This document shows positions 35,236-44,117 of a DNA stretch of 64,000 bases, piece after piece. The notes under the pieces were generated by a model. That model ran no database searches and was not told the DNA's origin. It was given only the letters and a program-made list of their open reading frames with translations. Position 1 is the first letter of the stretch. Each line of letters opens with the position of its first letter. This DNA comes from F23-D06 sp963603365 (GTDB lineage Bacteria > Bacteroidota > Bacteroidia > Bacteroidales > WCHB1-69), in contig CAVCMI010000023.1 of the NCBI GenBank assembly GCA_963603365.1, positions 62,001 through 126,000 of the forward strand, written 5' to 3'. Position numbers and translations under genes: made by a program.

Positions 35236-35982
35236 TCAAAGGCTCAGTCCGCCGTCGCAGCAGATGACCTGTCCGCTGATGTACTGTGACAGGTCGGAGG
35301 CGAGGAACAGTGCGGTGCGGGCCACGTCGAGCGGAGTGCCGCCCCGGCGGAGCGGGATGTTCCGGATCCATGCTTCGCGCACTTTCTCGTCAAGCTTCTG
35401 TGTCATGTCGGTCTCGATGTAGCCAGGAGCCACGGCGTTGCAACGGATGTTCCGCGAGCCGATTTCCTTGGTCATGGATTTGGTAAAGCCGATGATGCCG
35501 GCCTTTGAGGCCGAATAGTTGCTCTGTCCGGCATTACCGTTGATGCCGACAATGGAACTGATGTTGATGATGGATCCGTTGCGCTGTTTCATCATGGCGG
35601 GCGTCAAGGCCTTGGTGTAATTGTACACCGACTTGAGGTTTGTGTTGATGACGGCATCCCAGTCGCTTGGCGACATGCGCAGGAGCAGGCAGTCGCGGGT
35701 GATGCCTGCATTGTTGACAAGAATGTCGATGGTCCCGTATATTTCCAGCGCTTTCGCCACCACGTCGGAAGCCTCCTCGAATGAGGTCGCGTCGGCGGCA
35801 AAGAAAGTGACCTTGGTGCCGTACTGTCTGAGTTCCTCAAGGGTGTTCCGGCTGCGCTCGTCGTCGCGGAGGTCGGTGAACACTATGTTGGCGCCGTTCT
35901 GCGCAAAAAGGGTGGCTATGCACTTGCCGATGCCTTGGGCTGCACCGGTGATCAGCGCGGTTTTGTTCTCTAAAAGATTCAT
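35236..35982 (-). CDS. fabG: 3-oxoacyl-ACP reductase
   Basis: NADPH-dependent reduction of 3-oxoacyl-ACP. The 248-residue SDR has TGAAQGIGKCIA at residues 12-23, NNAGITRD, NISSIVGINGNAGQSNYSASKAGIIGFTK holding the catalytic Ser, Tyr and Lys, and the FabG ending SQYISGQVICCDGGLSL. Position 12 bases after fabZ and before acpP supports the FabG assignment over other SDRs. Confidence 0.95.
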   Translation of the reverse strand: MNLLENKTALITGAAQGIGKCIATLFAQNGANIVFTDLRDDERSRNTLEELRQYGTKVTFFAADATSFEEASDVVAKALEIYGTIDILVNNAGITRDCLLLRMSPSDWDAVINTNLKSVYNYTKALTPAMMKQRNGSIINISSIVGINGNAGQSNYSASKAGIIGFTKSMTKEIGSRNIRCNAVAPGYIETDMTQKLDEKVREAWIRNIPLRRGGTPLDVARTALFLASDLSQYISGQVICCDGGLSL

Positions 35983-35994
35983 AATGGTCGTTTT

Positions 35995-36438
35995 TTAGGA
36001 TTGTTGTTTTGAAAACTGGAGATTGTCGTTGTCCACCAGCACGAAGGTCAGATTACCTTTGGTGCAGAGTTGCCCGCCGATGGTCATCGAGGCCTCAATG
36101 AAGAACATCAGGCCGCGCCTTTGGGTTATCTTTGCCTTTATTTCCAGCAAGTCGCCGGGGCGGGCTTGCTTTTTGAACCTTACGTTGTCGAAGCCGCCGT
36201 AGAAAGGCGTTCTTCCGATGAGTTCCTCTTTGATGAGCAGGCAGCACGACTGGGCCATGATTTCGCAAAGGATTACGCCGGGAACCACGGGGAAGCCCGG
36301 AAAGTGTCCCTGAAGGAAGAACTCGTCGCCGCGTACGCGGTAGGTGGCATATACGTATTCGCCTTCCAGGTTGACCTCATCCACGAGCAGCATAGGCTCG
36401 CGGTGTGGCAGATATTGTTTTATTTCTTCTCTGTTCAT
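35995..36438 (-). CDS. fabZ: 3-hydroxyacyl-ACP dehydratase
   Basis: The start at 36438 gives MNREEIKQYLPHREPMLLVDEV, the usual FabZ opening; a longer upstream reading would run into fabF. The 147-residue product has the hot-dog active site HFPGFPVVPGVILCE with His45 and Glu59, followed by AQSCCLL, consistent with dehydration of 3-hydroxyacyl-ACP. It follows fabF by 46 bases. Confidence 0.93.
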   Translation of the reverse strand: MNREEIKQYLPHREPMLLVDEVNLEGEYVYATYRVRGDEFFLQGHFPGFPVVPGVILCEIMAQSCCLLIKEELIGRTPFYGGFDNVRFKKQARPGDLLEIKAKITQRRGLMFFIEASMTIGGQLCTKGNLTFVLVDNDNLQFSKQQS

Positions 36439-36484
36439 TGTCAAAAGTGTTAAAAAGTGTAATTCCGGATGATTGATGGTAGTG

Positions 36485-37720
36485 TTATTGTTCAAATTTC
36501 CGAAGCACCACACAGCTGTTTTGTCCGCCGAATCCGAATGAGTTGGATATGGCGATGTTGACGTCGGCGCGGCGTGCCGTGTTGGGCACATAGTCGAGGT
36601 CACAGTCCGGGTCGGGTTCGTTGAGGTTTATGGTTGGCGGGATGACGCCGTTGTAGAGGGTGAGCGCCGTGGCAACAAGTTCCGCACCGCCGGCAGCGCC
36701 GAGCATGTGGCCGAGCATCGACTTGTTGGAGCTGACGGGCACTTTGTAGGCGTCGGTCGCGCCGAGGGAAATTTTGATGGCTTGGGTCTCCGACTTGTCG
36801 TTCAGCGGGGTGCCGGTGCCGTGTGCGTTGACGTACAGCGAGTCGCGGCTGCTGTCGTAGCCGGCCTCTTTCAGGGCCAGTTCCATGGCTCTGGCGGCGC
36901 ACTTGCCGTCAGGGCGCGGAGCGGTGTAGTGGTAAGCGTCGCAGGTGTTGCCGAAGCCGACAACCTCAGCATAGACCTTGGCATGGCGCGCCATGGCATG
37001 CTCGTACTCTTCAAGGATCACCACGCCGGAGCCCTCGCCGATGACAAAGCCTTGTCTGCGCTTGTCAAACGGGAGCGAGGCGTTTTGCGGGTCGCTTTCG
37101 CGGGTCAGGGCCTTGCAGTTGAAGAAGCCGCCGATGGCGATAGGGGTGATGGCCGCTTCCGAGCCGCCGGCAATGATGGCATCGGCATAGCCGTTGCGGA
37201 TGCAGTGGAAAGCCTCCCCGATGGAGTGCGTTCCGGTGGCGCAAGCCGTGACTATCGGGAGGCACGGGCCCTCCGCATGGTGCACGATGGCGATGTTGCC
37301 CGCCGCGATGTTGGATATCATCATCGGTATGAACAAGGGCGAAACACGCCCCGGACCTTCGGCAAGCATTCTGGTGTGCTCACTGTGGAAAGTCTGTATG
37401 CCGCCCACACCGGAGCCGAGGTAAACGCCTAACCTTTCAGGTTCTATAGTCAACTGGCTGTCCGCCATGGCCTGCTGCGCTGCGGCCAAAGCAAATTGCG
37501 CATAGCGGTCAGAACGGCGCGCAATGTCTTTCTGCACGCCATGGTCTTCCGCCTTGAAGTCTGTGACCTCGCCGCCGATCTTCACCGGCAGGTCATCAGT
37601 GGGGATGCGGGTAATCTCGTGGATGCCGCAGACCCCGTTGGTCAGATTGTTCCAAAAAGACGGAAGGTCTTTTCCGACAGGGGATATGATGCCCATGCCT
37701 GTAATTACTACTCTTCTCAT
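36485..37720 (-). CDS. fabF: 3-oxoacyl-ACP synthase II
   Basis: Condensing enzyme extending acyl-ACP with malonyl-ACP. The 411-residue product has the nucleophile Cys160 in VTACATGTHSIGEAF, His300 in NAHGTGTPLNDKSE and His338 in NKSMLGHMLGAAGG, the complete Cys-His-His triad of KAS I/II, and ends in SNSFGFGGQNSCVVLRKFE. It is 53 bases downstream of fabH. Confidence 0.97.
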   Translation of the reverse strand: MRRVVITGMGIISPVGKDLPSFWNNLTNGVCGIHEITRIPTDDLPVKIGGEVTDFKAEDHGVQKDIARRSDRYAQFALAAAQQAMADSQLTIEPERLGVYLGSGVGGIQTFHSEHTRMLAEGPGRVSPLFIPMMISNIAAGNIAIVHHAEGPCLPIVTACATGTHSIGEAFHCIRNGYADAIIAGGSEAAITPIAIGGFFNCKALTRESDPQNASLPFDKRRQGFVIGEGSGVVILEEYEHAMARHAKVYAEVVGFGNTCDAYHYTAPRPDGKCAARAMELALKEAGYDSSRDSLYVNAHGTGTPLNDKSETQAIKISLGATDAYKVPVSSNKSMLGHMLGAAGGAELVATALTLYNGVIPPTINLNEPDPDCDLDYVPNTARRADVNIAISNSFGFGGQNSCVVLRKFEQ

Positions 37721-37773
37721 TCTTCAGTATTTGAAATTTGTTATTGCAATTGTTGTTCTTTCCCCGTTAGATG

Positions 37774-38724
37774 TCATGCACGCTGCATGACGCATGCACC
37801 CGACACGAAACCGGCCCCGAAAGCGCTTAATACGAGTATGTCGCCCGTCTTGACATCCCCCTTTTTGTACAGCTCGTCAATGAGAATGGGAATGCTGGCC
37901 GACGAAGTGTTGCCGTAACGGTCGAGATTGAGAGGGAACTGCCCCTTCTCTGCCCCGATGTTGTGCTTTATGGACTCTATGATGCGGGCATTGGCCTGGT
38001 GCAGCAGGAACCAGTTCACGTCTTTAACATCGACATGGGCTTCGTCAAGCACTATCTGCACGTCTTGGGTAGAGGCCTTGACCGCCATCTTGAACACGTC
38101 GCGCCCCTTCATCACCAACGGGTTGTAGGCTTCCGTGTCTTCGTCGTAAGGGGTTTTCTCCATCTTGCGGCGGTAGTAGAGCACGTCGTATTTCGAGGAG
38201 GTGGTGAGCCGGATCGACTTCAGTTCGTTGCCGTGGGTCAGCACCACTGCGCCGGCGCCGTCGCCGAACAGCACGGAGGTGTCGCGCTCGTGCCAGTTGC
38301 AGAACTTGGTGGGTTCCTCGGCACACACAATCAGAATGCGGTCGGCTTTCTTGGTCTGGAGAAAAGACTCGGCAATCTCCAACGCATAAATGAAGCCCGC
38401 ACAGGCACCGTTCAGGTCAATGCAGGGACACGTAGCGCCAATCTCGCCTTGCACGATGCAACTCATAGCCGGCGTGATGAAGTTGTTGGCCACGTTTGAG
38501 CAAATGATGAAGTCCAGCTCCGACGGCTCAATGCCGGCATCAGCTATCGCCGACTTGCACGACTTTACGGCAAGGTCAATCAGGTTTTCATTTGATATTA
38601 TGCGCCTCTCGTGTATGCCCGTGCGTGTGGTAATCCACTCGTCGTTGGTATCCAGAATCTGCGAAAGCATTTCGTTGCTGATGACTTTCTGCGGCAGGGC
38701 GCTTCCTGTTCCTATAATTTTCAT
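37774..38724 (-). CDS. fabH: 3-oxoacyl-ACP synthase III
   Basis: Starter condensing enzyme joining acetyl-CoA (or a branched acyl-CoA) to malonyl-ACP. The start at 38724 (MKIIGTGSALPQ) is the normal KAS III opening and excludes upstream sequence containing promoter repeats. The 316-residue product has Cys108 in DLNGACAGF, the His in WFLLHQANARII and the Asn in YGNTSSASIP. First gene of the fab cluster; two copies of a 17-base repeat lie just upstream. Confidence 0.95.
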   Translation of the reverse strand: MKIIGTGSALPQKVISNEMLSQILDTNDEWITTRTGIHERRIISNENLIDLAVKSCKSAIADAGIEPSELDFIICSNVANNFITPAMSCIVQGEIGATCPCIDLNGACAGFIYALEIAESFLQTKKADRILIVCAEEPTKFCNWHERDTSVLFGDGAGAVVLTHGNELKSIRLTTSSKYDVLYYRRKMEKTPYDEDTEAYNPLVMKGRDVFKMAVKASTQDVQIVLDEAHVDVKDVNWFLLHQANARIIESIKHNIGAEKGQFPLNLDRYGNTSSASIPILIDELYKKGDVKTGDILVLSAFGAGFVSGACVMQRA

Positions 38725-38738
38725 ATATCTTTTATTTA

Positions 38739-38783
38739 GCGTGCAAAACAACAAAATTATTTTTTGGCGTGCAAAACAACAAA
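38739..38783 (-). repeat. Two direct 17-base repeats in the fabH promoter region
   Basis: GCGTGCAAAACAACAAA occurs at 38739-38755 and 38767-38783, 28 bases apart. On the minus strand each reads through TTGTTTTGCACGC, which resembles a -7 box plus start region, so either the promoter core is duplicated or this is a paired regulator site controlling the fab operon. Confidence 0.7.
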
Positions 38784-38909
38784 TAATAGTCTTTTCAAGT
38801 GTCTGAAAGTGATTGATAATCATAATAATGTGGCGGACGTTCCTTATTGTTGGCGAAATTGCGGATAGTTGGCAGGCAGTCCGGACCGCATTTCCCCCAT
38901 CTTTTTTTG

Positions 38910-38917
38910 TATTTTTG
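38910..38917 (+). promoter_or_regulatory. -7 box of the LytTR regulator gene
   Basis: TATTTTTG, 30 bases before the ATG at 38948. Confidence 0.55.
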
Positions 38918-38947
38918 CCACCCGAATATTGAAACAGAAAGATAGAG

Positions 38948-39811
38948 ATGAAAACCCCTGAATTCTTGACGAACAAAAAAAGGATTATTCAGTTTATCTG
39001 TTCTGTTGCCGTCTTTTCCACTCTGTTCATTCTTATATATAAACCTATCGGGGTTACGAGATTCTTCTCCTTGACTGACTCCCGGCTTTCGCTGATGACT
39101 TATACGGCCGTGATCGTGGTTATCGGTTTCGTGATTCTTATTGCAAGCCGTTTTCTGCTGTACCGCGTACTGCGCAGAAGACATGTGGATATTGACTATC
39201 TGATATTGTGGCTGATAGCAGAGATTTTCTTTCTTTCTCTCGCACTGACCTTTTTTTCCTATTATGTAAATGCAGAACACAACATCAAGTTTCTGGATTT
39301 GCTGGTCCGCATCAGCGCCAGCGTTGTTGGAATCCTCGTCATCCCGTATGTGATTTCTGTGATGGGATTTATGCTGAAAGAGAAAGAACGCGAACTGCAA
39401 TATTATACAATGAAGAAAAACAATGCCGGAAACTCAGTTTCCGGCATTACGAATTTTCATGACAAAAGCGGGAAATTTGCTATTTCCATCAAGAACGAAG
39501 ACCTGCTCTATCTGGAATCCGCAGACAATTATGTCAAGATCCATTATCTCAACAATGATGAGGTCTGCCAGTATCTTTTACGGAATACGCTCAAGAATGT
39601 GGAGGAAGAGTATGCTTCCGCCGGGCTGGTCAGGTGTCACCGTTTCTATCTGGTGAACATGCACAAGGTTAAGATTGTCAGAAAACTGAAAGGCATTCTG
39701 GTGCTGGAGTTCACCGACTTGGCCAAGTCGGTGCCCGTTTCCAAAACTTACATCAGTTCGATAATCGACATCTTGGCCAAGTCGGACTTGCATAACGAGA
39801 GCTCCAATTAG
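38948..39811 (+). CDS. Membrane-anchored LytTR DNA-binding regulator
   Basis: The 287-residue product has four hydrophobic helices in residues about 12-150 (IIQFICSVAVFSTLFILIY, MTYTAVIVVIGFVILIASRFLLY, YLILWLIAEIFFLSLALTFFSYYV and LLVRISASVVGILVIPYVISVMGFML) and a C-terminal LytTR domain from about 185 (SIKNEDLLYLESADNYVKIHYL, RCHRFYLVNMHKVKIVRKLKG, VPVSKTYISSIIDIL). No receiver domain. Such proteins bind DNA while in the membrane; the signal is unknown. It sits between the fab operon (divergent) and the acyl-CoA dehydrogenase operon (convergent, 4-base overlap), so either may be a target. Confidence 0.88.
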   Translation: MKTPEFLTNKKRIIQFICSVAVFSTLFILIYKPIGVTRFFSLTDSRLSLMTYTAVIVVIGFVILIASRFLLYRVLRRRHVDIDYLILWLIAEIFFLSLALTFFSYYVNAEHNIKFLDLLVRISASVVGILVIPYVISVMGFMLKEKERELQYYTMKKNNAGNSVSGITNFHDKSGKFAISIKNEDLLYLESADNYVKIHYLNNDEVCQYLLRNTLKNVEEEYASAGLVRCHRFYLVNMHKVKIVRKLKGILVLEFTDLAKSVPVSKTYISSIIDILAKSDLHNESSN

Positions 39812-41514
39812 TTTCCGGTTTTGTACGAAAGCAGCAGTTCTTCGCTGAAATTGCGGATGTATTCCAGATTCTTGGTGATTTCGCATATGCCAGTCTGAAT
39901 CATCAGTTTGCAGGAGTTCAGATATTTCCCGTCTCTTCCGGCATCGGTCAGGAGGAGGTAGCCCATAATGACGTATCCCACTGACTCTACCAAACGGCGT
40001 GCGTTGAAGTCGTATGCTTCACTATGAAGTCCGGCGGCGGCCTGCTGCATTTCGAGACAGCGTTCCGTCATGGCTTTCAGTTCGTTGCGCAGCGGTTCGA
40101 GTTCTGCATTCAGCGGCATGGCTTCATATTCGCGGATTCGGTTCATGAATATCTCGCTTCCAATGCCACGTATGGCAGCCACAACTTGCAACTGTGAGGT
40201 GCCCTCGTAGATGGAGAGGATGCGGGCGTCGCGGTATAACCTTTCGCAGGCATACTCTTTCATAAAGCCGGAACCGCCGTGGACCTGAATGCAGTCGTAT
40301 GCGATGCGGTTGGCATATTCGCTGGAGAAGAGCTTCAGCAGCGGTGTGAACATGTCAGCGTATTTCTGGTTCTTTTTGAGTTCAGAGCGCTCTTCGGAGG
40401 TCAGCGTACGCTCTTTTGAAATCTGTTCCAAGGCCTTGCAGACATCCACAAAACGGGCGGTCTCGTATAGCAGCGACCGTATGGCATCGGTCTTTGCGCG
40501 CATGTCAGCAAGCATCTCATAAACTTGCGGAAACTCTGCGATAGGTTTACCGAACTGTTCGCGCTCGTGGGCATAGCTGAACGCTTCGCGGCAGGCGGCC
40601 TCTGCCAGTCCCACCGACTGCGCGCCGACACCCAAGCGTGCGCCGTTCATCAACGACATAACGTATTTGATAAGCCCGAATTTGCGGCTCCCGACAAGCT
40701 GAGCAGGCGCATTGTTGAACACCAACTCTGCGGTAGGCGAACCCTTGATACCCAGTTTGTTTTCTATTCGTCTGATAGTTACGGCCTTGTCTTTTCTGTC
40801 GTAGAGAAAGTAGGAGAGGCCGCGGGCATCTTCTGTGTCCTCTTCCGAGCGTGCCAGCACCAGCTTGATGTCTGCGTCGCCGTTGGTGATGAACCGTTTC
40901 ACGCCGTTCAGACGCCAACAGTTGGATGCCTCGTCAAAACTGGCTTTCAGGCGCACCGACTGCAGGTCAGAGCCGGCATCGGGTTCAGTCAGGTCCATGG
41001 AACAGGTGTAGCCCTTGTAGATCAGAGGAAGGTATTGCGCTTTCTGCTCTTCACTGCCGAATTCGAGAATCGTTTCAGCGCAGTCCTGCAGTCCCCAGAT
41101 GTTTGCGAATCCGGCATCGGCCCGAGACACGATTTCGGCAGCCATCACGTAGGGCACATAAGGGAAATTGAGGCCGTCATATTTACGAGGCAGAGACAGC
41201 CCATACAGCCCGGCGTCGCGCAGCGCTTCGTGGTTCTGCTGTGTGCCTTTGGCATAGACAATGGCGTTGTTCTCGATGTGGGGGCCTTCCTGGTCCACCG
41301 ACTCAGCGTTGTTGGCAATCACATCGCCGGCAATCTCGCCGATGATTTCCATCACCTTGCTGTAGTTCTCCATAGCCTCGTCAAAGCACGTCGGGGCATC
41401 TTCGCATTGTGCGCTTTCGGCATAGCCGCGCTCTTTCAGCTCCACGATGCGGCTCATAGCCGGGTGGTTGAGGTGAAATTTGAGATTATCGTTGTCTGTA
41501 TAGTAATTTGACAT
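39808..41514 (-). CDS. Acyl-CoA dehydrogenase family protein
   Basis: FAD enzyme oxidising (or, with reduced Etf, reducing) acyl-CoA. The 568-residue product has the ACAD core: LPRKYDGLNFPYVPYVMAAEIVSRADAGFANIW, CSMDLTEPDAGSDLQSVRLKA, MNGARLGVGAQSVGLAEAACREAFSYAHERQFG-type helix, and the catalytic Glu region IQVHGGSGFMKEYACERLYRDARILSIYEGTSQLQ. A C-terminal extension of about 120 residues makes it longer than butyryl-CoA dehydrogenase (about 380). It follows etfA by 14 bases, so the three genes form one redox unit. Confidence 0.93.
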   Translation of the reverse strand: MSNYYTDNDNLKFHLNHPAMSRIVELKERGYAESAQCEDAPTCFDEAMENYSKVMEIIGEIAGDVIANNAESVDQEGPHIENNAIVYAKGTQQNHEALRDAGLYGLSLPRKYDGLNFPYVPYVMAAEIVSRADAGFANIWGLQDCAETILEFGSEEQKAQYLPLIYKGYTCSMDLTEPDAGSDLQSVRLKASFDEASNCWRLNGVKRFITNGDADIKLVLARSEEDTEDARGLSYFLYDRKDKAVTIRRIENKLGIKGSPTAELVFNNAPAQLVGSRKFGLIKYVMSLMNGARLGVGAQSVGLAEAACREAFSYAHEREQFGKPIAEFPQVYEMLADMRAKTDAIRSLLYETARFVDVCKALEQISKERTLTSEERSELKKNQKYADMFTPLLKLFSSEYANRIAYDCIQVHGGSGFMKEYACERLYRDARILSIYEGTSQLQVVAAIRGIGSEIFMNRIREYEAMPLNAELEPLRNELKAMTERCLEMQQAAAGLHSEAYDFNARRLVESVGYVIMGYLLLTDAGRDGKYLNSCKLMIQTGICEITKNLEYIRNFSEELLLSYKTGN

Positions 41515-41528
41515 TGTTCTGTTTTTTT

Positions 41529-42548
41529 TTATTTCTGGTTAGCAATATAACTGTTGATCAATTTCGGCAGCACTTCCGTCACGTCTCCGGTGATGTTGTA
41601 GTCGGCGATGGCGCAGATGGGCGCGCCGGGGTCTGTGTTGATGGATATAATCTTGGCAGACTCTTCCATGCCGGCACGGTGTTGCACGGCACCGGAGATG
41701 CCGCAGGCAATGTACAGTTTCGGTCGCACGGTAACGCCGGTTTGTCCGATTTGCCTTTCGGGTTCGGCAAATCCGGCATCCACGGCGGCACGGGTGGCGC
41801 CAACTTCGCCGCCTATCAGTTCGGCATAGCGGTGCAGCAGCTCGAAGTTCTCCTTAGAGCCCACACCGTATCCGCCAGCCACGATGATCTGTGCGTCCTT
41901 GATGTTGATTTTCTTCGTTTCAATCCTCCTCTCTACGATGCTTACGCGGAAGTCCTCCGGACTGAGGTATTTATCTACAGGCAGCATGACCAGTTTGCCC
42001 GTGCGGTTCTCTGCGCACTCTTTTTTCATGACGCCTTCGCGCACTGTGGCCATCTGCGGGCGGGTGTCGGGGTTGACAATCGTGGCTATGATGTTGCCGC
42101 CAAAGGCGGGACGTATCTGATGCAGTATGTCACGGTAAATCTTGTTCTGCCGGTTGTCGGCATAGTCGGAGATCTCGAGACTGGTGCAGTCGGCGGTGAG
42201 CCCGCAGCGCATGCGTGAAGCCAGTCGCGGAGCCAGGTCGCGCCCCGTGCAGGTGGCGCCGAAGAGGGCGATCTGCGGTTTCTGCTCCTCAAAGAGCTTC
42301 GACATTATGCTGAAATGGGGCAGCGTGCTGAACGGGAACAAACGCTCGTCGCAGGCGTAGAAAATCGTGTCCACACCAAACGGATAGAGCTGTTCTCCAA
42401 GGTTTTCGACCTTGTCGCACAAAACGGCTGCTTCCACCGCCACACCTAATGTGTCGGCCAGCTTCCTTGCTTTGGAGCATAATTCGAGACTGACATCCGC
42501 CACCTTGCGGGCTTCATTGATTTCACAATAAACGATGATATTATTCAT
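41529..42548 (-). CDS. etfA: Electron transfer flavoprotein subunit alpha
   Basis: FAD-binding subunit accepting electrons from acyl-CoA dehydrogenase. The 339-residue product has the Etf N-terminal fold (IIVYCEINEARKVADVSLELCSKARKLAD) and the C-terminal FAD domain VAGGYGVGSKENFELLHRYAELIGGEVGATRAAVDAG, GQTGVTVRPKLYIACGISGAVQHRAGM and INTDPGAPICAIADYNITGDVTEVLPKL. Located between etfB (70 bases upstream) and the dehydrogenase. Confidence 0.95.
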   Translation of the reverse strand: MNNIIVYCEINEARKVADVSLELCSKARKLADTLGVAVEAAVLCDKVENLGEQLYPFGVDTIFYACDERLFPFSTLPHFSIMSKLFEEQKPQIALFGATCTGRDLAPRLASRMRCGLTADCTSLEISDYADNRQNKIYRDILHQIRPAFGGNIIATIVNPDTRPQMATVREGVMKKECAENRTGKLVMLPVDKYLSPEDFRVSIVERRIETKKINIKDAQIIVAGGYGVGSKENFELLHRYAELIGGEVGATRAAVDAGFAEPERQIGQTGVTVRPKLYIACGISGAVQHRAGMEESAKIISINTDPGAPICAIADYNITGDVTEVLPKLINSYIANQK

Positions 42549-42618
42549 TGAAAAAATGTTTGTCTTGTTTGGGTACTATAATAATATGTAACAATGATTT
42601 GGGCGGCATGAGTGGCGG

Positions 42619-43485
42619 CTATCCCAAGATGTGGGCATCCATCAGGGTGCGGGTCAGTTGAAACAAGCCCTCGTCTGTGGGAGGCACGGAGAGGCTCTCT
42701 TTCTTGGCAAGCACCACATTCTCGATGCCTTTCACGCGGGTTGGGGAGCCGGTCAGTCCGAGGCGTTCGCTGTCAGTCTTCAGGTCATCGCAGTTCCATT
42801 CAGTGATGTTGAGGTATGCCCTGCTTTCGGGTACGGGATTGAGGTTGCGCTCGCGGGTTTCTGTTGCGGAGCGGGCATTCTTGAACCTGACGGTGAGATG
42901 AGCGTGTCTGAAACGGCACGGGGCGGCGGAGCCTGAAACGGTAATCAATGCCGGCAGTGCGGCCTTCACGGTCTCAAAGCCGTTCTCCAGCCTCCGTTTT
43001 ACGGTGATGGAATCGGCGGATACGGCCTCTATGGACTCGGCATAGGTAATTTGCGGCAAGTCGAGTTTCTCGGCAATTTGGGGCCCCACTTGGGCGGTGT
43101 CGCCGTCAATGGCCTGCCTTCCGCAGAAAACCAGGTCAACATTGCCCAATTTGCGCACGGCCATTGAAAGGGCGTAAGAGGTGGCCAAGGTGTCAGACCC
43201 GGCAAAACGCCGGTCGCTGACGACATAACCGTTGTCTGCACCGCGGTAGAGAGCTTCGCGGATAATGTCTGCGGCACGGGTCGGTCCCATTGTGATAACG
43301 CTGACCTCCACATCCTTGAGCCGGTCTTTCACCGACAGCGCCATCTCCAACGCATTCAGGTCTTCGGGGTTGAACACCGTGGGCAGGGCGGCTCTGTTGA
43401 TGGTGCCGTTGGGCAGCATGGCATCTTTGCCGACATTGTGCGTGTCGGGCACCTGCTTGGCTAAAACTGCAATTTTCAAACGCAT
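42619..43485 (-). CDS. etfB: Electron transfer flavoprotein subunit beta
   Basis: The start at 43485 (MRLKIAVLAKQVPDTHNVG) is the standard EtfB opening; an upstream in-frame start lies in the leader. The 288-residue product has FNPEDLNALEMALSVKD, ITMGPTRAADIIREALYRGADNGYVVSDRRFAGSDTLATSYALS, FCGRQAIDGDTAQVGPQIAEKLDLPQITYAE and the recognition-loop end LTGSPTRVKGIENVVLAKKES. First gene of the etfB-etfA-acyl-CoA dehydrogenase unit. Whether this Etf bifurcates electrons cannot be read here. Confidence 0.95.
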   Translation of the reverse strand: MRLKIAVLAKQVPDTHNVGKDAMLPNGTINRAALPTVFNPEDLNALEMALSVKDRLKDVEVSVITMGPTRAADIIREALYRGADNGYVVSDRRFAGSDTLATSYALSMAVRKLGNVDLVFCGRQAIDGDTAQVGPQIAEKLDLPQITYAESIEAVSADSITVKRRLENGFETVKAALPALITVSGSAAPCRFRHAHLTVRFKNARSATETRERNLNPVPESRAYLNITEWNCDDLKTDSERLGLTGSPTRVKGIENVVLAKKESLSVPPTDEGLFQLTRTLMDAHILG

Positions 43486-43848
43486 AATTATTCTTTTTTT
43501 TAAGCTGCGAAGAAACAAAAAATATAGGCTTGAAAAGGCATACGAAGTTAAACGTGGACAGAAAGCCGGAATGTGACGCATAATAATTCGATTTGTGGCG
43601 CACGGCGGCGATTTGTGGCAAAAAACATCCTATGTGGGGCGAATGTGTTCTTTTGAAGGCCCCGCCGGTGATACAACGCTTGCTTTGTTTCAGAGAGAAG
43701 GGCCGATTGGAAAGGAAAAAAACGAGCAACATTGCCGGTGTAAAAACAATACCTGCCGTTTTCTGTGAGGATACTGCCTCCGTCTCTTGTCCTGAAAAAA
43801 ACGTCATCTTTGCCGGCATAGTTGACACTGGGCCCGGTTTTGAACCGG
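43486..43848. other. Upstream region of etfB, no supported gene
   Basis: About 360 bases. It holds a direct repeat CGATTTGTGGC at 43589-43599 and 43609-43619, and a short hairpin CCGGTT-TTG-AACCGG near 43843-43857. Frames on either strand here give no recognisable product. Confidence 0.4.
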
Positions 43849-44095
43849 ATGGCGGATAATGTCAGAAAATTTACTGCACACGACAAGGGCAAAACATTTA
43901 CGACAATACGAAAGCATTTAGAAGCACTCGGGTATCACGTCTATGCAAAAGTGCTGTACGCACGGGATTATGGCGTTCCTCAAAAGAGAGAACGAATTAT
44001 CCATTGTTGGATTCAAAGATGACGTATCTCTCTCTTCCGGGTTTGATGAAGATGTCGTAGATAATCCAGAGTTTTTACAAAGAGTTTTTGTATAA
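43849..44095 (+). pseudogene. Fragment of a C5-cytosine DNA methyltransferase, frameshifted
   Basis: The frame from 43849 encodes NVRKFTAHDKGKTF, then TIRKHLEALGYHVYAKVLYARDYGVPQKRERI, closely matching the conserved ENV(K/R)...HDKGxTF and L(N/Y)A(R/K)DYGVPQKRERI blocks of Dcm-type methyltransferases. At about 44002 an extra base shifts the frame; reading on gives IVGFKDDVS, the expected next strand, ending at 44093-44095. The SAM-binding start, the PCQ catalytic loop, the target recognition domain and the C-terminal motifs are missing, so this is a dead remnant. Function of the intact gene would have been restriction-modification or an orphan methylase. Confidence 0.8.
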
Positions 44096-44117
44096 TGTTG
44101 TAAAACAGAATGTTGTA

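Noticed and set aside
36707..37432. 241-codon plus-strand frame opposite fabF
   Set aside because: Shadow of the FabF coding frame, no start signal and no family.
40525..41511. 328-codon plus-strand frame opposite the acyl-CoA dehydrogenase
   Set aside because: Shadow frame; the minus strand carries clear ACAD motifs throughout.
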